Assembly (NCBI GenBank): GCA_014526335.1
Contig: JACTAT010000008.1
Coordinates: forward strand, 62,001-126,000
Direction: 5' to 3'
DNA length: 64,000 nt
Origin: Chrysaora quinquecirrha
Lineage: Eukaryota > Cnidaria > Scyphozoa > Semaeostomeae > Pelagiidae
A program made the position numbers and the translations under genes. Of the stretch, positions 46,950 to 59,619 are shown one piece after another; positions within the stretch are counted from its first letter, which is position 1; each line of letters opens with the position of its first letter. The notes under the pieces were generated by a model. It was given only the letters and a program-made list of their open reading frames with translations, was not told the origin of the DNA and searched no databases.

Positions 46950-47735
46950 CTTGCCTGTTTTACGAGCATTTGCTTGACGTCCTCTCGTTGTCTTTTGTAC
47001 AGATAGTCTTTTTAGCTAAAGAAGAGCAATAGAAAATTAATTGAAAACTGTTTTGAGGCCTCTGACGTCTGCTGAATTTTCTGAAAGTATGGTAATGTCA
47101 AATCTGGCAAATCTTTATGTCAAGTCATGAATTGTACAGGAGTTGTTTTTTTCTCCAACAAGAGAGATTACAAGATTGCCAAACAGAAAGTAAATTATGC
47201 TGGAAATAACAGGTTTTCATGGCCTTCGTTATATTCTTGCTCCAAAGTACTTGTTTTAAATTTAGACTTCATGTCAATATACATCAACTAACATTCACAT
47301 ATATTTTCTAAATTGAAAACATTAGTTTCATTTTTTTCATAAGTTGCATACAGAGAGTTTAAGAAATAGCTTGGCACAGAGGTTTGCTGTCTTTCCAAAG
47401 AAGGGGTTTTCTGTGCTTACCAAAGATAAAACATTGAATATCTTTGGGCTAACCTTAGCAGTATTTCCACACTCCTTCCTCTCAATGTAACCAACAACAA
47501 GTGATTCCTTTTGTCTTTTCCTGGGACGCTGGCGACTCTCCTCGCTTCTCATGTCGAGTTTGGCTTTGCCTTTGTCAGAATCAAACCCACAGTAACAGAT
47601 TACGAATAAGACTCGCACACCACCTCACCAAACTCATCACAGTGATGCGACACAAACCCTGGAGTGCAGTGCATGATAGGAGGGCTGATGACCATTAAAC
47701 TCAAAAAAAGAGCCTTATTAGATTGCTAAGAACTC
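46950..47735. other. non-coding spacer
   Basis: No gene recognised; a 93-codon minus-strand frame at 47337-47618 lacks motifs. Confidence 0.4.
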
Positions 47736-47736
47736 T

Positions 47737-47995
47737 CCTTACCATATTGTCCTAAATTTTTGTATCTCTCTTTACCTAAAATCTCAAAAAAATATTTGGA
47801 ACAAGGCCTCTTCTCCAAGGAAAAAGGCCTAGTCCAGCGAGATAATAGAATCCCAATGCCTCTCTCGCAACTTTGCAACCTGGAACCGATGTTGGTATTA
47901 AACCAAGACATCGTTTGTTCGAAATAACATTATGACGTGGGAGACGGGGCAATCCATTTATAATGGCAGGGCTATTTAGGCGGTTCTATTATACC
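47737..47995. mobile_element. MITE, divergent member of the 54.7/57.0-kb family
   Basis: Shares ACAAGGC...TTCTCCAAGGAA and the GTAATAGA...GGCTATTTAGGC-type right end with the two near-identical copies in the CatSper3 intron, same orientation, but clearly older. Confidence 0.55.
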
Positions 47996-47997
47996 GT

Positions 47998-48350
47998 AAA
48001 TCCTCGAATAAGCCCCCACCTAAGAATTCATTTTTGCAAATAAGCCCTCCCCTCGAATAAGCCCCCAAGGGGAATTATTCGAAGGATTTATGAATTTTTC
48101 TCTATCTATAATGCATCTTTCAACTAATTAAAACACTGAACAAGATTGTCCTGACAGGTTTTTCTATCATTTATTGGCTGTTGGCAAACAGCTGATTTTG
48201 ATAAAAGAGTATATAGATTTTTCTCTCTGCTATTCTTTCGACAACACACTGGAACCATTGAACTTTAAAATAAGCCCTCCCTTCGAATAAGCCCTCCCCT
48301 CGAATAAGCCCCCGTCATAAAATTAATTTTTGCAAATAAGCCCCCGGGGA
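47998..48350. repeat. CGAATAAGCCCCC repeat element
   Basis: CCTCGAATAAGCCCCC-type motifs occur about six times, in direct orientation at both ends, with one inverted TTATTCGAAGGATTTA near 48075. Probably a decayed DNA transposon end cluster. Confidence 0.55.
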
Positions 48351-48794
48351 CGTGAGCTACAAAGATAAATTTGGTTGGGTGGCCAAATGTTGAAACCTTT
48401 CAAATGAAACATTTCTCTGTGCTATCAAGAAAAGAACTGGGAACAAATCAGAGATGTTGATTCTTTAGTAATCATACTTCTGGCACAAAAGGTACTTGCT
48501 ATACGCATGCGTGTGTGCAACAAGTGTTGCGAGACCCGGCCAAGCGATGTGACATTATGTTGTGCGGTGCAATAAGTTTGAAAGTTTGCAAACTTCATGC
48601 AGCATCGTGCAAAATATGTTGCACACTGCAACATGGATGGCAAAACGACGCAACATCGGGCCAGCAACAAATGTTGCATCAAAATTTTGCGTCGTTACAA
48701 AACTTAGAATGAAGTCCAAACATAACTAGAAATCTACATATGATTATTACAGAATAATTAGCATATTTATCACGTATCGAGTCTCTCTTTACTC

Positions 48795-49093
48795 TGAGTG
48801 CGTTCTTTTGAAGCGAACCAGAGATTTACTTCGCTTTTTTTCTACGAAGACGTGGAGCCGGAGTAAAAGAAAAAGAACTAACTGATTCGGTCTTTCAAGC
48901 AACGTGCAAGTTCTAAAAATCGAATCAGTTCTAAGAGAAAAAAGAAAAATTTTATCGTTCGCTAAGCAATAAAAGCGAATTGCTACGGAAGCTATTCGCC
49001 TTTTTCGGTCGGGAAAATCGAAGTAGCTTCGCCAATAAAAAGAACGGTACAATGTTGAATCAAACTTTTGATTCGCTCCAAAAGAACGCACCC
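48795..49093. mobile_element. MITE with GTGCGTTCTTTTG ends
   Basis: About 300 bp with inverted termini GAGTGCGTTCTTTTGAAGCG and CGCTCCAAAAGAACGCACC. Inner CGAATCAGTTCT/ACTGATTCGG motifs are also inverted. No target duplication could be confirmed. Confidence 0.65.
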
Positions 49094-49199
49094 TTTATAT
49101 ACATTATTGTTGTTGTTGTCAATATTTTAGTATGTTGCTGTTTTTTTTATTTTCATTATCGATGTAATCAGTATTTCATACTTACTTTCCTATTCTAAT

Positions 49200-50325
49200 A
49201 ATTAAATGATATGTAATACATTGGCGTATTTACCTGCAAGATAGCTTCTCTTTCTTTTTTTCTTGCTGCATTGTATCTTTCTGTTGACTCATGGATATTC
49301 TTAAAAAGATACATATTTTAGCTCAGATAATTAAGTATCATGTTTAAAACAACTGAATTTTGACTTTCTTCAATTTAAAGAGACCCTGTAAGATTGTTTG
49401 GGAAAATTGCACCGATTATCAAATATCTTCTCACATTTCCATTTATCACCGAAAAGGCCTAATTTGAGGCATAACACACAATGCATCCTTAAAATTTCCA
49501 AAGAAATAAAACGCTTCAATTCGATTCTTCCAAAATTTTATTTCTTTTTCTTTCATATTTTCTCTAATTTTAATCATATTCTTGCAAACATTGCAAAAAT
49601 ATTCAGTCTGCAACAGTTCCCACTATTACGTTACGTCAATTACACCTAAGTTGACATCACTTTCAAAGCAACCCACTGAGCTCCATAAATCACTTTCCAA
49701 CACCCAAATCAAATAATCTCTTATAGGCGGAGTCCTGAGGAGGTGGTGGTTCCTGAAAGGTGATGACCAGAGACGGGCAAGGGCTAGTCTTATACACTAA
49801 TTTTGTATTTTCCAAATTTTGTCGTGGCGACGATTTTGGCCGAGTATCTCCTCCGAAGCCTTGCATGCTAAACTTTTCAAACTTGCACCCTTCTCTCCCA
49901 TTCATGGGGAGTCCTAGCTCATCATCTGTCCTAGCTGTACCGTTTCTGAGGGTAAACGGGAAAAACCCTCTTTTTTGGTAAGCTATTGTCTGCAGATAAT
50001 GCTCCTATTACAATCTTTTTTCTACACTTCAGACGAAGATTACTGGCTTTTTGAATGTTAAATTCTTTTTACTTTAAGAAGATGACAATAGATTTACTAA
50101 TTTTCATGTATTCATTGTTTATTTACTGTAAAATAATAAGTTTTCCAGGTCTAGAAAGACTCAAAGTCGATGTTCCCATGAATATTCAGTCAACCGGCTT
50201 TTGAATCACCTTGTGCAAATGCTTTTACACCTTTCAATTTAAATAAAATGCCATTACCTGATTTCAAAAGTGCATGTTATTGAAAGCAAACAAAATTCTT
50301 TTGAAGAGGGCATTTGAAAGACAAC
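49200..50325. other. non-coding spacer
   Basis: AT-rich; no gene or repeat recognised. Confidence 0.45.
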
Positions 50326-50328
50326 TAA

Positions 50329-51000
50329 GGCCCCGTATACACGAGATCGGATGCAAATTTTTCGAGGTGTGTTTACATGGGATCGGATCCAAAATGGAGC
50401 CGTGACTATTTTCTTTGTGTTTACTTCAAACCTAAGTTTTGATCAATTGAAATGCACCTGCAATTCCAAAATAACAAACGTTTCACTGAAATAGAGAAAT
50501 AACAAGACTTAGATGTTGAGAACTGTAAGTAATTTCAAGGCAGAAGATATTTCTACACGATCTTGATTGTTCAATAGTAATAATCTTCCCTGCAAATTCA
50601 GCTTGATTTTTTGCTCTAACGTTTTATTTTAAATTTTGAGAAGCAATTGCCTTGAATTTGAGGCGTCAAGTAGATCGAGTTAGTACAGACAGTAAAGAAA
50701 TATGTTTTTTGGCTCCAAAAAAGCGAAGCAAATAAAGCAAAGTTCAACCTACCATGTTAAAATAACCTCGAAAATATATTCGGCCGGCCTCGAATCCTAT
50801 CCGTACCCGTTTGGATCCGATGCCGATCGTTTACACGAGAACTTTTCGGGATCGGATCTGTGCGGGGCCACTTTCGAAAGCAATCCCGAACAGGTACGGA
50901 TAGCAGATTCAAACGGGATCGGATCCACCAGGTCCCGTGTAAACGCGAGGCCTATCCGTACCAACTATTGCGTGCGGATCCGATCCCGGGTAAACGGGGT
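50329..51000. mobile_element. Harbinger-type MITE with TAA duplication
   Basis: A 672-bp element beginning GGCCCCGTATACACGAGATC and ending GATCCCGGGTAAACGGGGTC, flanked by TAA on both sides. GGATCGGATCC-type motifs recur near both ends. A 3-bp TWA duplication points to PIF/Harbinger. The internal 100-codon frame is formed by subterminal repeats. Confidence 0.7.
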
Positions 51001-51189
51001 CTAAGAAACAAGATCCTGTACTAAACCAGGATACCTGACTTCTAAGCTCCACGATGGACAGAAAATGTGTTCAATCCATTTTATTACTACGGTTTCTATC
51101 ATCAATCTTTTCAACGGCAACGAAACAAGAACGGCTAGAAAGCTAAAATTTTCTTCAGATTGAAAAAAAAACTGGACCAACGAACTGGG

Positions 51190-51875
51190 CTAAGGAAAAC
51201 GCTGAGGAACAGGACTGCAGACAAGAGCAATAACAAGAAGGCGAGCATGACCAAGGAACGGAACTAAAATATTACCATAAATATATTCAAGATTGAAGAA
51301 CATGAACAGTAACAAGGTTGATAAAATGGCACCAGGGAACGAGATGGAAGATCTAAATAATAAAAAGACTGAGAAACAGGACCAAGGAACGGGACTGAAG
51401 ATATGAACAATAACAAGACTGAGGAACATGACCAAGGAACAGTGCTGAGAGTCTGAATAATAACAAGACTAAGAAAAAGGACCCATGAACAGGACTAAAA
51501 ATCTTTAAAATAACAAGACTGAGGAACAGGATCAAGTAACGAGACTAAAGATATGAACAATAAAAAGACTGAGTAACAGGACCAAGGAACGGGACTGAAG
51601 ATCTGAAGAATAAGAAGACTGAAGAACAGGACCAAGAAACGGGACTGAATATCTGAATAATAACAAGACTGAGTAACAGGACCAAGGAACGGGACTGAAG
51701 ATCTGAATAATAAGAAGACTGAAGAACAGGTCCAAGGAACGGAAATGAAGATGTGCATAATAACAAGACTGAGGAACAGGACCAAGAAACGGGACTGAAG
51801 ACCTGAATAATAAGAAGACTGAAGAACAGGACCAAGGAACGGGACTGAAGATTTGAATAATAAGAACGGACGAAC
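51190..51875. repeat. 50-bp minisatellite
   Basis: About 13 units of 50 bp containing GGACCAAGGAACGGGACTGA and AGATCTGAATAATAAC. The period is not a codon multiple, so all three minus-strand frames read the same repeated peptide. Confidence 0.9.
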
Positions 51876-51899
51876 AGGACCTTTGTTTCCGTTTCTCAT

Positions 51900-53585
51900 T
51901 TCTTCTTGCGAAGGCTATGAAACAATCATTCTTGTGAATTAATTCCATAATTGTGCTACATTTTGATGTATCCTATGCACTGTTTGCTGTTTACTAACAA
52001 CGGCCGAAACAAGTGAAACTCCTGTGTGTGCACGACACAACAGTAAATTGGGCCTCCTGTGGAAAATCGAATTAAGTTAATCGCTAGAAAGTTGAAGGCA
52101 ACGTAACAGCTTTACTCCAAATTACTTGGTTCAAACCGGTTTCCTGCAAACTTATCAAAGCAAAAACAACGAATCTGTAAGATGGGGAAAAAATGTTTCG
52201 TATGCGTGCGCGCAGGCACCACACTGTGAGACCGCTGACCAAAGATTCAAAAATCCGCGCGAACACTGCGAAAAACTGCTGAAGAATTCGTTGTCAATTT
52301 CAACAACACACACAGTGCGAGCGGGCCTAAAATGGAAGACAGGATGCAATGGCAACTTTAACAATGACAGATAACTTCGGAAAGCCAATTTTCCAACAGA
52401 TAATGACTGAATTTTTTATGAGTTGAACGTTTCCTCTAAGCGACGATTATTATTTGGTGATGGATATAGGTGCGGATTTTTTTCTTTGAAGCTGCAAAAA
52501 AGCAACAAAATGGATGCTGTTACGAATTGAATTTGATCTATCGATAAAAATTTGGACATTAATGTGTTAATGTGACTTCAAATACTTTTTCTTCGAGATA
52601 TGAACTGATCAGGGCTATATTTCTCAGGTTTGAAATATTTTTCTTGTTTGCAATAATATTTTTGGAAATATCGGCAACTCTTGTTTTAGACAATTAATTT
52701 CTGATTTAAAAGACGTGTAAATTTGAACAAAAATAAAGTGAAGATGACATGGAAACGCCAATTTTCCCAAACTACCCACCATGTACCCTGTCATCCTTTA
52801 ATCTTCTGCAAGAATACCACCAACAATATCGATGGATACAGGACTAGTTTTCGAGAAAACTGCATTTTCGAAGGATCAACGAATTTCCCAAATGCTCCCC
52901 ATTTTGTTTCAGTAAATCAAATCAAAAAAATATTGCCTTTCTTCGCAAATAATTTCTTGAAAATCCAGGTTCTTGCTCCCACACACATGCGAGGCAAGGA
53001 GAAGCAAGAAAATGTACGCTTTTTTGCGCGAACAAGAATTTGAACCCTGGTTTAAGCCCTGACGCTGCCATTGCAGTTCACGGCCACCTCGCTTAGGCCG
53101 AAATTGCTCTTTGCATGGCGGCAGAAATGTTTTTCCCTATGTTCGAATCTTTTGATATTTTCTGAGCTATCAACAGAATCAAAATCATTTACGAGTGAAA
53201 ACGGTGATGGGGTGATTAGGAATTGTCTAATTTATGTAAAGTGGTGATTCTGTTGATCCAAGCCATCATAGATTATTAAGAGAATCCCTCATAGAGAATT
53301 CGATAACATTATCGGTACTAGCTTTGAGCAAATACATTATATATAATAAAAAAGCTAAGCTCATGGAAAATTACAAATTGAAAGTTATCTAATACTTGGA
53401 AAGTAAACTAATTGAAACATGGAGCACGTTAAAACGCCCTAAAAACAAGTGTTTGTTTGAGCAAAGCTATCCGAAATTCGAAGTAAAGTCATTGTTAGTA
53501 GGCGCTTTTCCAGATGTGTTTTCTTACTAGAAACACACTCAATTTGAAACAAAATCGAAATAGGATGAACGGCTACGAAAGAGGA
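51900..53585. other. non-coding spacer
   Basis: No gene recognised; 82-codon and 106-codon frames (52126-52374, 52723-53043) lack recognisable motifs. Confidence 0.4.
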
Positions 53586-53588
53586 TGT

Positions 53589-54041
53589 TTAGTATTCTAA
53601 GTCATCTGTAATGATCTCGTCTGCTAAGACGTTAGGCCGTGCGTAAGGTAGCTTTACGACCCGAGTAAACAAGACTTCAATTAATATAAAACATATATGA
53701 ATATGAATGTATAAGTGAATAAATATCTTCCTTGGCCTCTTCCTTCTGGTTGAACTGCATCTTCCAAGCACCGTTGTCTGCAACACATCTCTTCCTTCTG
53801 GTTGAACTGCATCTTCGATGTCACCATTGTCTGCAACAACGTCGTCCCTTTCATTTTGTCCTTCAGGCGAGGTTCTAGACTCTGTGTCATAATCAAGTTC
53901 TGCTGGTTGAATTTCGACATCCGAGGGGTGTGGTGGAACTGTCACATCACTGTCAGGAGGCTTCAATTTTTCTGCATTCTTGCCAGCTCGACGTAGCTTG
54001 TCCCTGGTCAAGCATTTAACATTCCTTCCCTTTTCACTCAC
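53589..54041 (-). CDS. unassigned acidic frame, possible CatSper3 C-terminal region
   Basis: A 150-codon frame lying downstream of the last CatSper3 exon I can place, same strand. It has a basic start (CLTRDKLRRAGKNAEKLKPP), an acidic middle (PAELDYDTESRT, DVVADNGDIEDAVQPEGR) and ends LADEIITDDLEY. A 27-bp segment encoding EDAVQPEGR is duplicated. No ATG is at its head (the first codon listed is GTG) and no clean splice sites frame it. It could be the channel's cytoplasmic tail, a separate exon or chance. Confidence 0.25.
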   Translation of the reverse strand: MSEKGRNVKCLTRDKLRRAGKNAEKLKPPDSDVTVPPHPSDVEIQPAELDYDTESRTSPEGQNERDDVVADNGDIEDAVQPEGRDVLQTTVLGRCSSTRRKRPRKIFIHLYIHIHICFILIEVLFTRVVKLPYARPNVLADEIITDDLEY

Positions 54042-54438
54042 AATACATCTAATCAGTACTGCGGAGGAATGCCTTTAGCATGCTCAGGATGCTAGGATGC
54101 TCAGTATTTGTAGAAAGTTGCCGTACTCAGTACTATGGATTTTAGGATATTCAGTACTGTGAACCGATACTATCAGCAGGGAGGATATCATCATGGGCTG
54201 CAGGAGTCGTGGAAATTTGAATGAAAAAGAACTTTTGATCGATAAATTGTCTATTTTGTTTATCTCTCCCTGTATTCTGCTGCGAAGGGCCATGTTATGA
54301 TCGCGTGTGGCTGATTGACGTGGGATTGAGCAATCATGTCACTCGAAATGTGAGTTGAAAATTCAACAGAACTGCTTGTACCCTTCTCATACATCAATAT
54401 ATCAATCCCAATTGTTTTTGAAAAACAGTGCTTATTAC

Positions 54439-55311
54439 CAAAGAACTTTTTCGTAAACTTTCATCCTGCATCTACGGGTAAAATCCCATCCACAAGTACT
54501 TACCATCCCCAGGCTGGTTAGTTTAGTTATTAAAGATAATAAAGAACAAATCACAGCATACCATGATAATGATGCCAATAAACAAGTTTGTGAAGATGAA
54601 ATGACCAAGGAATATGAATATGACTGTAAACCATTGGCTATATGAAAATTTTTCATCCAACCGTTTTTGTATTTGCGTCCATCCATCGGCCTGTAAAGAA
54701 AATCTTTTATAAGAAAAATTTCGGGTGGAACCTATAAAGGATAATGTACAATCTTGGACAAAATATTTTAAACAAGGCATTTTCTCCAAGGAATAATGCC
54801 TATTCCATTGATTTTCTACTTCCATAACTCCAATTCTTCCCCCTTTTACCCCAAAAACAATGTTGGTAGTAGAGCAAGACAACTTTTGTACGAAACAACA
54901 TTGTAACGGGGGAGAAGGGGGAATCGATAGATAATAGCAAAGTTGTTTAGGCCGTTCCAATATATTTGTCCAAGATTGTCTGTATAACATATTTTTGAAA
55001 GGACGTTTTAATTTTCAAAAAGATGTTACAAAATATTGATTTCTCATTTAAATCAGTCTTCAATGATCAAGGGCATATAAGTTAAGTGAAAATCAAATAT
55101 AGCAACGCTGTAGCAATGTCCGAAGGACAATGATGATGGTATGGTAACGTTGAAGATGATGACAATGATGACGAATATGAAGAAGAATAAGGCAAGGATG
55201 ATGATCATGATGATGATGATGATGATGATGATGGTAATGATGATAATGATGATGATAATGATGATGATGATGATTACGATGATGATTATGATGATGATTA
55301 TGATGATGATT

Positions 55312-55345
<34 letters not shown>

Positions 55346-55381
55346 CGACGACGACGAAGATGATGATGATGATGATGATGT

Positions 55382-55422
<41 letters not shown>

Positions 55423-58400
55423 TTGATGATGATGATGATGTTGATGATGATTATGATGATGACGATGATGATGATGATAATTTTGAAGATGACGACAATT
55501 TTGAAGGGGATGATAATGATGATGACGATGCTGAAGACCGAGCTGAAGACCATGATGATGGATTGATGATGATGATGATTGTTTTGATGTTGATAATGCG
55601 GATGATGACAATGATGATCAGATGAACCTTTCCTGGGAGAAAGGGAAAATCCCAAAGTTTTGAATCGAAAATAGAAAAACTCTAGTTACGTATACCGTAA
55701 TAATAAATTTAAACTCAGGTTAAACTGCGTAACAAATAACCCCCAGCACCGAAACCTGTAATCGTCGCTGCAAATGATGAATTAAACCTTCAATAGCTAT
55801 CACAAGAATTCGCATGTAGGTGACATATTCGATAATTAGTAGAACTTAGAAGAATTGATTGCCAACTTTGAGTCATTTATGTTTAGATGATTCTCGAAGC
55901 CGCAAACTATTTTGAAAAAAATATGTCAGGCTTGGCAACAATTTCTACTGCGCCACAACTTCCTCCTCTCTTCACACGAAAATATCTTACACGTAAGAGG
56001 ACTTCTAGAAACATCTGACAAAAGCAACCCGATCAAGAATTGAATGAAAATACTTTAAAATAAAAATAAAATCACAGTAAATTTGAGCAACATTTTGTAA
56101 TATTGTAGTCAAACCTTTTTTTGAAGCCTGACCGAGCCGTCTTTTTTGCGAGAAAATCATAGTTTCAAATTTTTGTTCTCGAAAGTTTTGATGCTATAGA
56201 ATGTTCCTGCATCGTGGAGCGAACTCACAATCTTTAGCCCAAGGAAGAAGTGCATTATTCAACTGCGCCACATGGACATTAATTCTAATTGATGTATTTG
56301 GCAAGCAATTGCATTTTGTTAATTATGCCCACTAACGACAACACTTACGGCGACTTCAAAGTGAACTTCCTAGTATTTGTGGTTTATCTTTTGTTACGCT
56401 TTTGGCAGGAAAAAGCGTCTATATGCCTATATATTAATCTACTACCACGAACACCCTCTTAATATGTCCTTCGGACATAAAAACTGACACGCCCTAAAGC
56501 CACACCCTTAATATTATGAAGCTGTTATGTTCGACAGTAGGTTTTTCTTAATACAAACATAGCATAGAGTTAAAACGTACGGGTAACCATCGGGTAACCA
56601 TACGGGTAACCATGATTATATATGCTTTTTATATGGATTTAGCAAGGGTAAGCACGGGTAACCACGGGTAACCATAATATACAAAGGGTACATCTTATTC
56701 CCTTTATATACTATGGTTACCCGTGGTTACCCGCGGTTACATTGCTTAATCGATATAAAATGCATATAGAAGTGTGGTTACCCGTATGGTTACCCGATGG
56801 TTACTCGTACGCTCTCAGCTCTGTACAATGTTTGTATGGAAAGAACCGTTCGTCGAACATAACAGCATCATAAATTAAGGGTGTGGCTTCTGGGCGCGTA
56901 ATTTTTCGACTTTCACTGGACTTACATTATACTGCATGCTCTCTGAGCATTCAAGGGGAATTTCAGTGAGAGATCGATATTTTGTAGCATCTTAATGAAA
57001 ATTTAATTCCTCTCAAAAAATGTTCTACAGACAATCTTGGAAAAAATATTTGAAACAAGGCATTTTCTCCAAGGAATAATGCCTATTCCATTGATTTTCT
57101 ACTTCCATAACTCCAATTCTTCCCCCTTTTACCCCCGAAACAATGTTGGTAGTAGAGCAAGACAACTTTTGTACGAAACAACATTGTAACGGGGGAGAAG
57201 GGGGAATCAATAGATAATAGCAAAGCTATTTAGGCCGTTCCAATATATTTGTCAAAGATTGTAGCATATGTGCATTAACAAACCGTATAATTGAACGATT
57301 GCTCGGTTAATGCTTTATAGACCGATGAAGAACAATTGGTGCATTTCGAGCCGCATCTGGGTATACATTCTACTTTGTTTATTGTTTCGGTCTGTTTCTG
57401 ACGGTCATACTCTGAGGAGTGTCAGACGAAAAAAAAAAGCTTTTAAGTATGCCCGAAAATGTTTCCCCTGTTATCGCAATTTTGAAGTTTTGTACAACTC
57501 AAAATCTATTCACTTAAATGTCTCTACATAATTTTATATGAAGACACTCGCTCACATTTCTTATTTTGTATCACTGAAAAGTCAATTTAAAAATTCCCAA
57601 AATTTAGCGCTGTTAGCTACATAGAAGCTTTAAAAAATATGCAAAATAAACTTGCAAAAAATATTTAAATTTTCCTACTCACGGTAACAAAGGTGAAAAG
57701 TGTGAGCATTGCACCACTGAGACTACCCCATCTCTTTTTGTCCCCGTTCTCGTCATACCCAAATATATAATATCCAACAACTCCAAAAAATATCATCAAC
57801 AATACAAGTAGGACGACAACATTGACCACAGATTTTCGAATGGTAACAATCAAAGCCGTCACAAGTACTTGAAGACCTTCTACAAACGATATTGTTCTCA
57901 ATGTTCGTGCAACTGAAAAAATAAAAGTAAAACCCGTTTAGAGAAGTTAAATTCCCATCGGGAGCATAAAAGGTGTTCGACATGTTTGCTTCTATGATTA
58001 TCATTGAATCTTGGCTGAAATTCTTACCTCTTAAGAGTCTCAGTATTTTAAGTGAACCTTCGTCAACCTTTAGGTTATCAAGAACAACCTGCACATATGA
58101 CAAGGCTAGAACTGTGAAATCAAATAAGTTGTAGCTGCTTTGCCAGTACCCTTTAGGTTCAGCGTAAAGCTTAAAGATAAATTCAAGAGTGTAAATGAAG
58201 AGGAAAGTATTGTTTAATACTGAAAACGTATAAGCATTGTTCCTTTTCAGCTGTCCGACGGTTTCAAGACCAATTACTAATGAATTTATCAGTATGATAA
58301 GCATCACGAATCCATTGAATATTGGCATCTGTAAAATCAGAATAGAAACGCAAATATTTAGAATTTCCTTCCAAAGGAATAGAAAGTTACTCTATCAGTG

Positions 58401-58813
58401 CAGGGGAACCAGAAGCACATGGGTAGGGGGGGCGATTGTGACATTCTTTGATTTTCTATTGTTTTTTCCTGAATTTTTCGCTTCTGCCACCGCTACATGG
58501 TGCCCCGATGCCTTGCTTTCGGCGCTCTGTATCAGCGAGTAAGAAAGAAATACAAATCTGAGGCATGCAGATTCAGAGAAGCTTACATAAATATCAGTTA
58601 TATTCAGGGCAACATTTAGAGGGCTAAAGCTATTTTGAATGTAACAGAAATGGCTTAATTTTCCATCAAAAGTAGACAGTGTTTCAATATTACTTTAAAT
58701 ATTATACGCTCTTTTTGCTCATATTGAATAGAATTTAGCTCACCGTTGTGACTTTCCGGACGAAACGATGAAATTTTACGTCCCATCTTTTTTTCGATAC
58801 TTCCATCATTGTT
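54439..58813 (-). CDS. CATSPER3: CatSper3-like sperm cation channel subunit
   Basis: Pore subunit of the sperm flagellar calcium channel (family knowledge). Exons on the minus strand: 58744-58813, 58028-58328, 57683-57912, 54562-54690 and probably 54439-54465, joining in frame to about 251 residues before the unplaced tail. The first exon has ATG codons giving MMEVSKKRWDVKFHRFVRKV. Exon 2 carries S1-S3 and the start of S4 (VDEGSLKILRLLR). Exon 3 completes S4 (VARTLRTISFVEGLQVLVTA) and S5. Exon 4 has the selectivity filter TADGW, fitting the CatSper TxDxW motif, then QIQKRLDEKFSYSQWFTVIF and S6 ending FIGIIIM. The short last exon DESLRKSSL matches the HTEDSIRKF region. Single six-span domain and order match CatSper3 better than CatSper4. 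The 3-kb intron 3 is packed with repeats. Confidence 0.85.
54749..54978. mobile_element. 230-bp MITE, copy A (CatSper3 intron)
   Basis: Inverted ends CAATCTTGGACAAAATATTT and ATATTTGTCCAAGATTG. Nearly identical to copy B at 57032-57261, which has the same length and orientation. Confidence 0.8.
55100..55625. repeat. (GAT)n microsatellite with AGCAACGCT header
   Basis: Header ATAGCAACGCTGTAGCAATG followed by TCCGAAGGACAATGATGATG, then about 450 bp of imperfect GATGAT. It produces false poly-Met, poly-Ile and poly-His frames up to 200 codons. Lies in CatSper3 intron 3. Confidence 0.9.
56490..56896. mobile_element. GGTTACCC foldback MITE
   Basis: A 407-bp palindromic element. Outer ends CGCCCTAAAGCCACACCCTTAA and its mirror TTAAGGGTGTGGC...GGGCG; inner arms carry repeated GGGTAACC on the left and GGTTACCC on the right. 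A palindromic ATGTCCTTCGGACAT lies just outside the left end (56464-56478). Confidence 0.8.
57032..57261. mobile_element. 230-bp MITE, copy B (CatSper3 intron)
   Basis: Second near-identical copy of the element at 54749-54978; TCCCCCTTTTACCCC... and GGGGGAGAAGGGGGAATC inner segments are conserved. Confidence 0.8.
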
Positions 58814-58829
58814 CTAAAACATTTAAGCA

Positions 58830-59615
58830 TTATAAGTTCATCATTCGAGAGTTCAGCGGCTTCTTTCTATTTTTATAAAGTCCGAAAAATGAGCCTCGAT
58901 TACAAAATTGACGAAATTTTTTCTTATTTAAATATTCACGTCAACTTTCAAGTAAGTCAACTAAGGCAAATTTTCTTCCTTCTAGCCCTTACAATGTTGA
59001 TTTTATAGCGAAGAAAACTTTGAAAATTTATGAAAGAATTGACCGTAAAAAAAAAGCAAAAAAAAAAGTTTACACCCTCAGTCAATTTTACGGCCAAATC
59101 CTTAATCAATTTTCAAACTTATATTCGCTACAAAATCCGAGGGGCATTTCACTCTGCAAAAAGGCGTACGAGACTTCCATTATAACAAAAGGACTTTCAA
59201 GGGACTTCCGAGAAAACAATAGGACTTCCAGCAAAGGTGTACGAGACTTTCAAGGAGTGAATTGCCCCTCGACAAAATCAACGTCACCCATTTTGTTAAA
59301 TTTTACTTAGGGATTTCGTGAATTCAAGAATCATGGTCTTTCTGCTTGCATTTTGAATTCTGAAGTGTAAATTGTAACGGTTTATGTAAATTATTCCATA
59401 TTTATCCCTATAAATACTTCACACCGTAACTTTTTTGCTAGTTGTAAAGATGGATGATGAATCCGAAACATGTTTCACAAAATAAAATCAGTTGCCGTTT
59501 TACTCAAACTTATTTTCAAAATCAACATCGTAAGTACTAGAAACGTAAAAATTATTATTCTATAGCTAACTTAGCTGCCAATCGTAATTTTTATGAAAGG
59601 CATCTAAACCGACCG
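58830..59615. other. upstream flank of CatSper3
   Basis: AT-rich, promoter not identifiable; no X-box matching the RFX consensus was seen. A 96-codon frame at 59020-59310 is not supported. Confidence 0.4.
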
Positions 59616-59619
59616 TTTA

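Noticed and set aside
51190..51948. Overlapping SVPFLGPV-type frames
   Set aside because: 50-bp minisatellite; all minus-strand frames read the same peptide.
55053..55655. Poly-Ile, poly-His and poly-Met frames
   Set aside because: Products of the GAT microsatellite in all frames.
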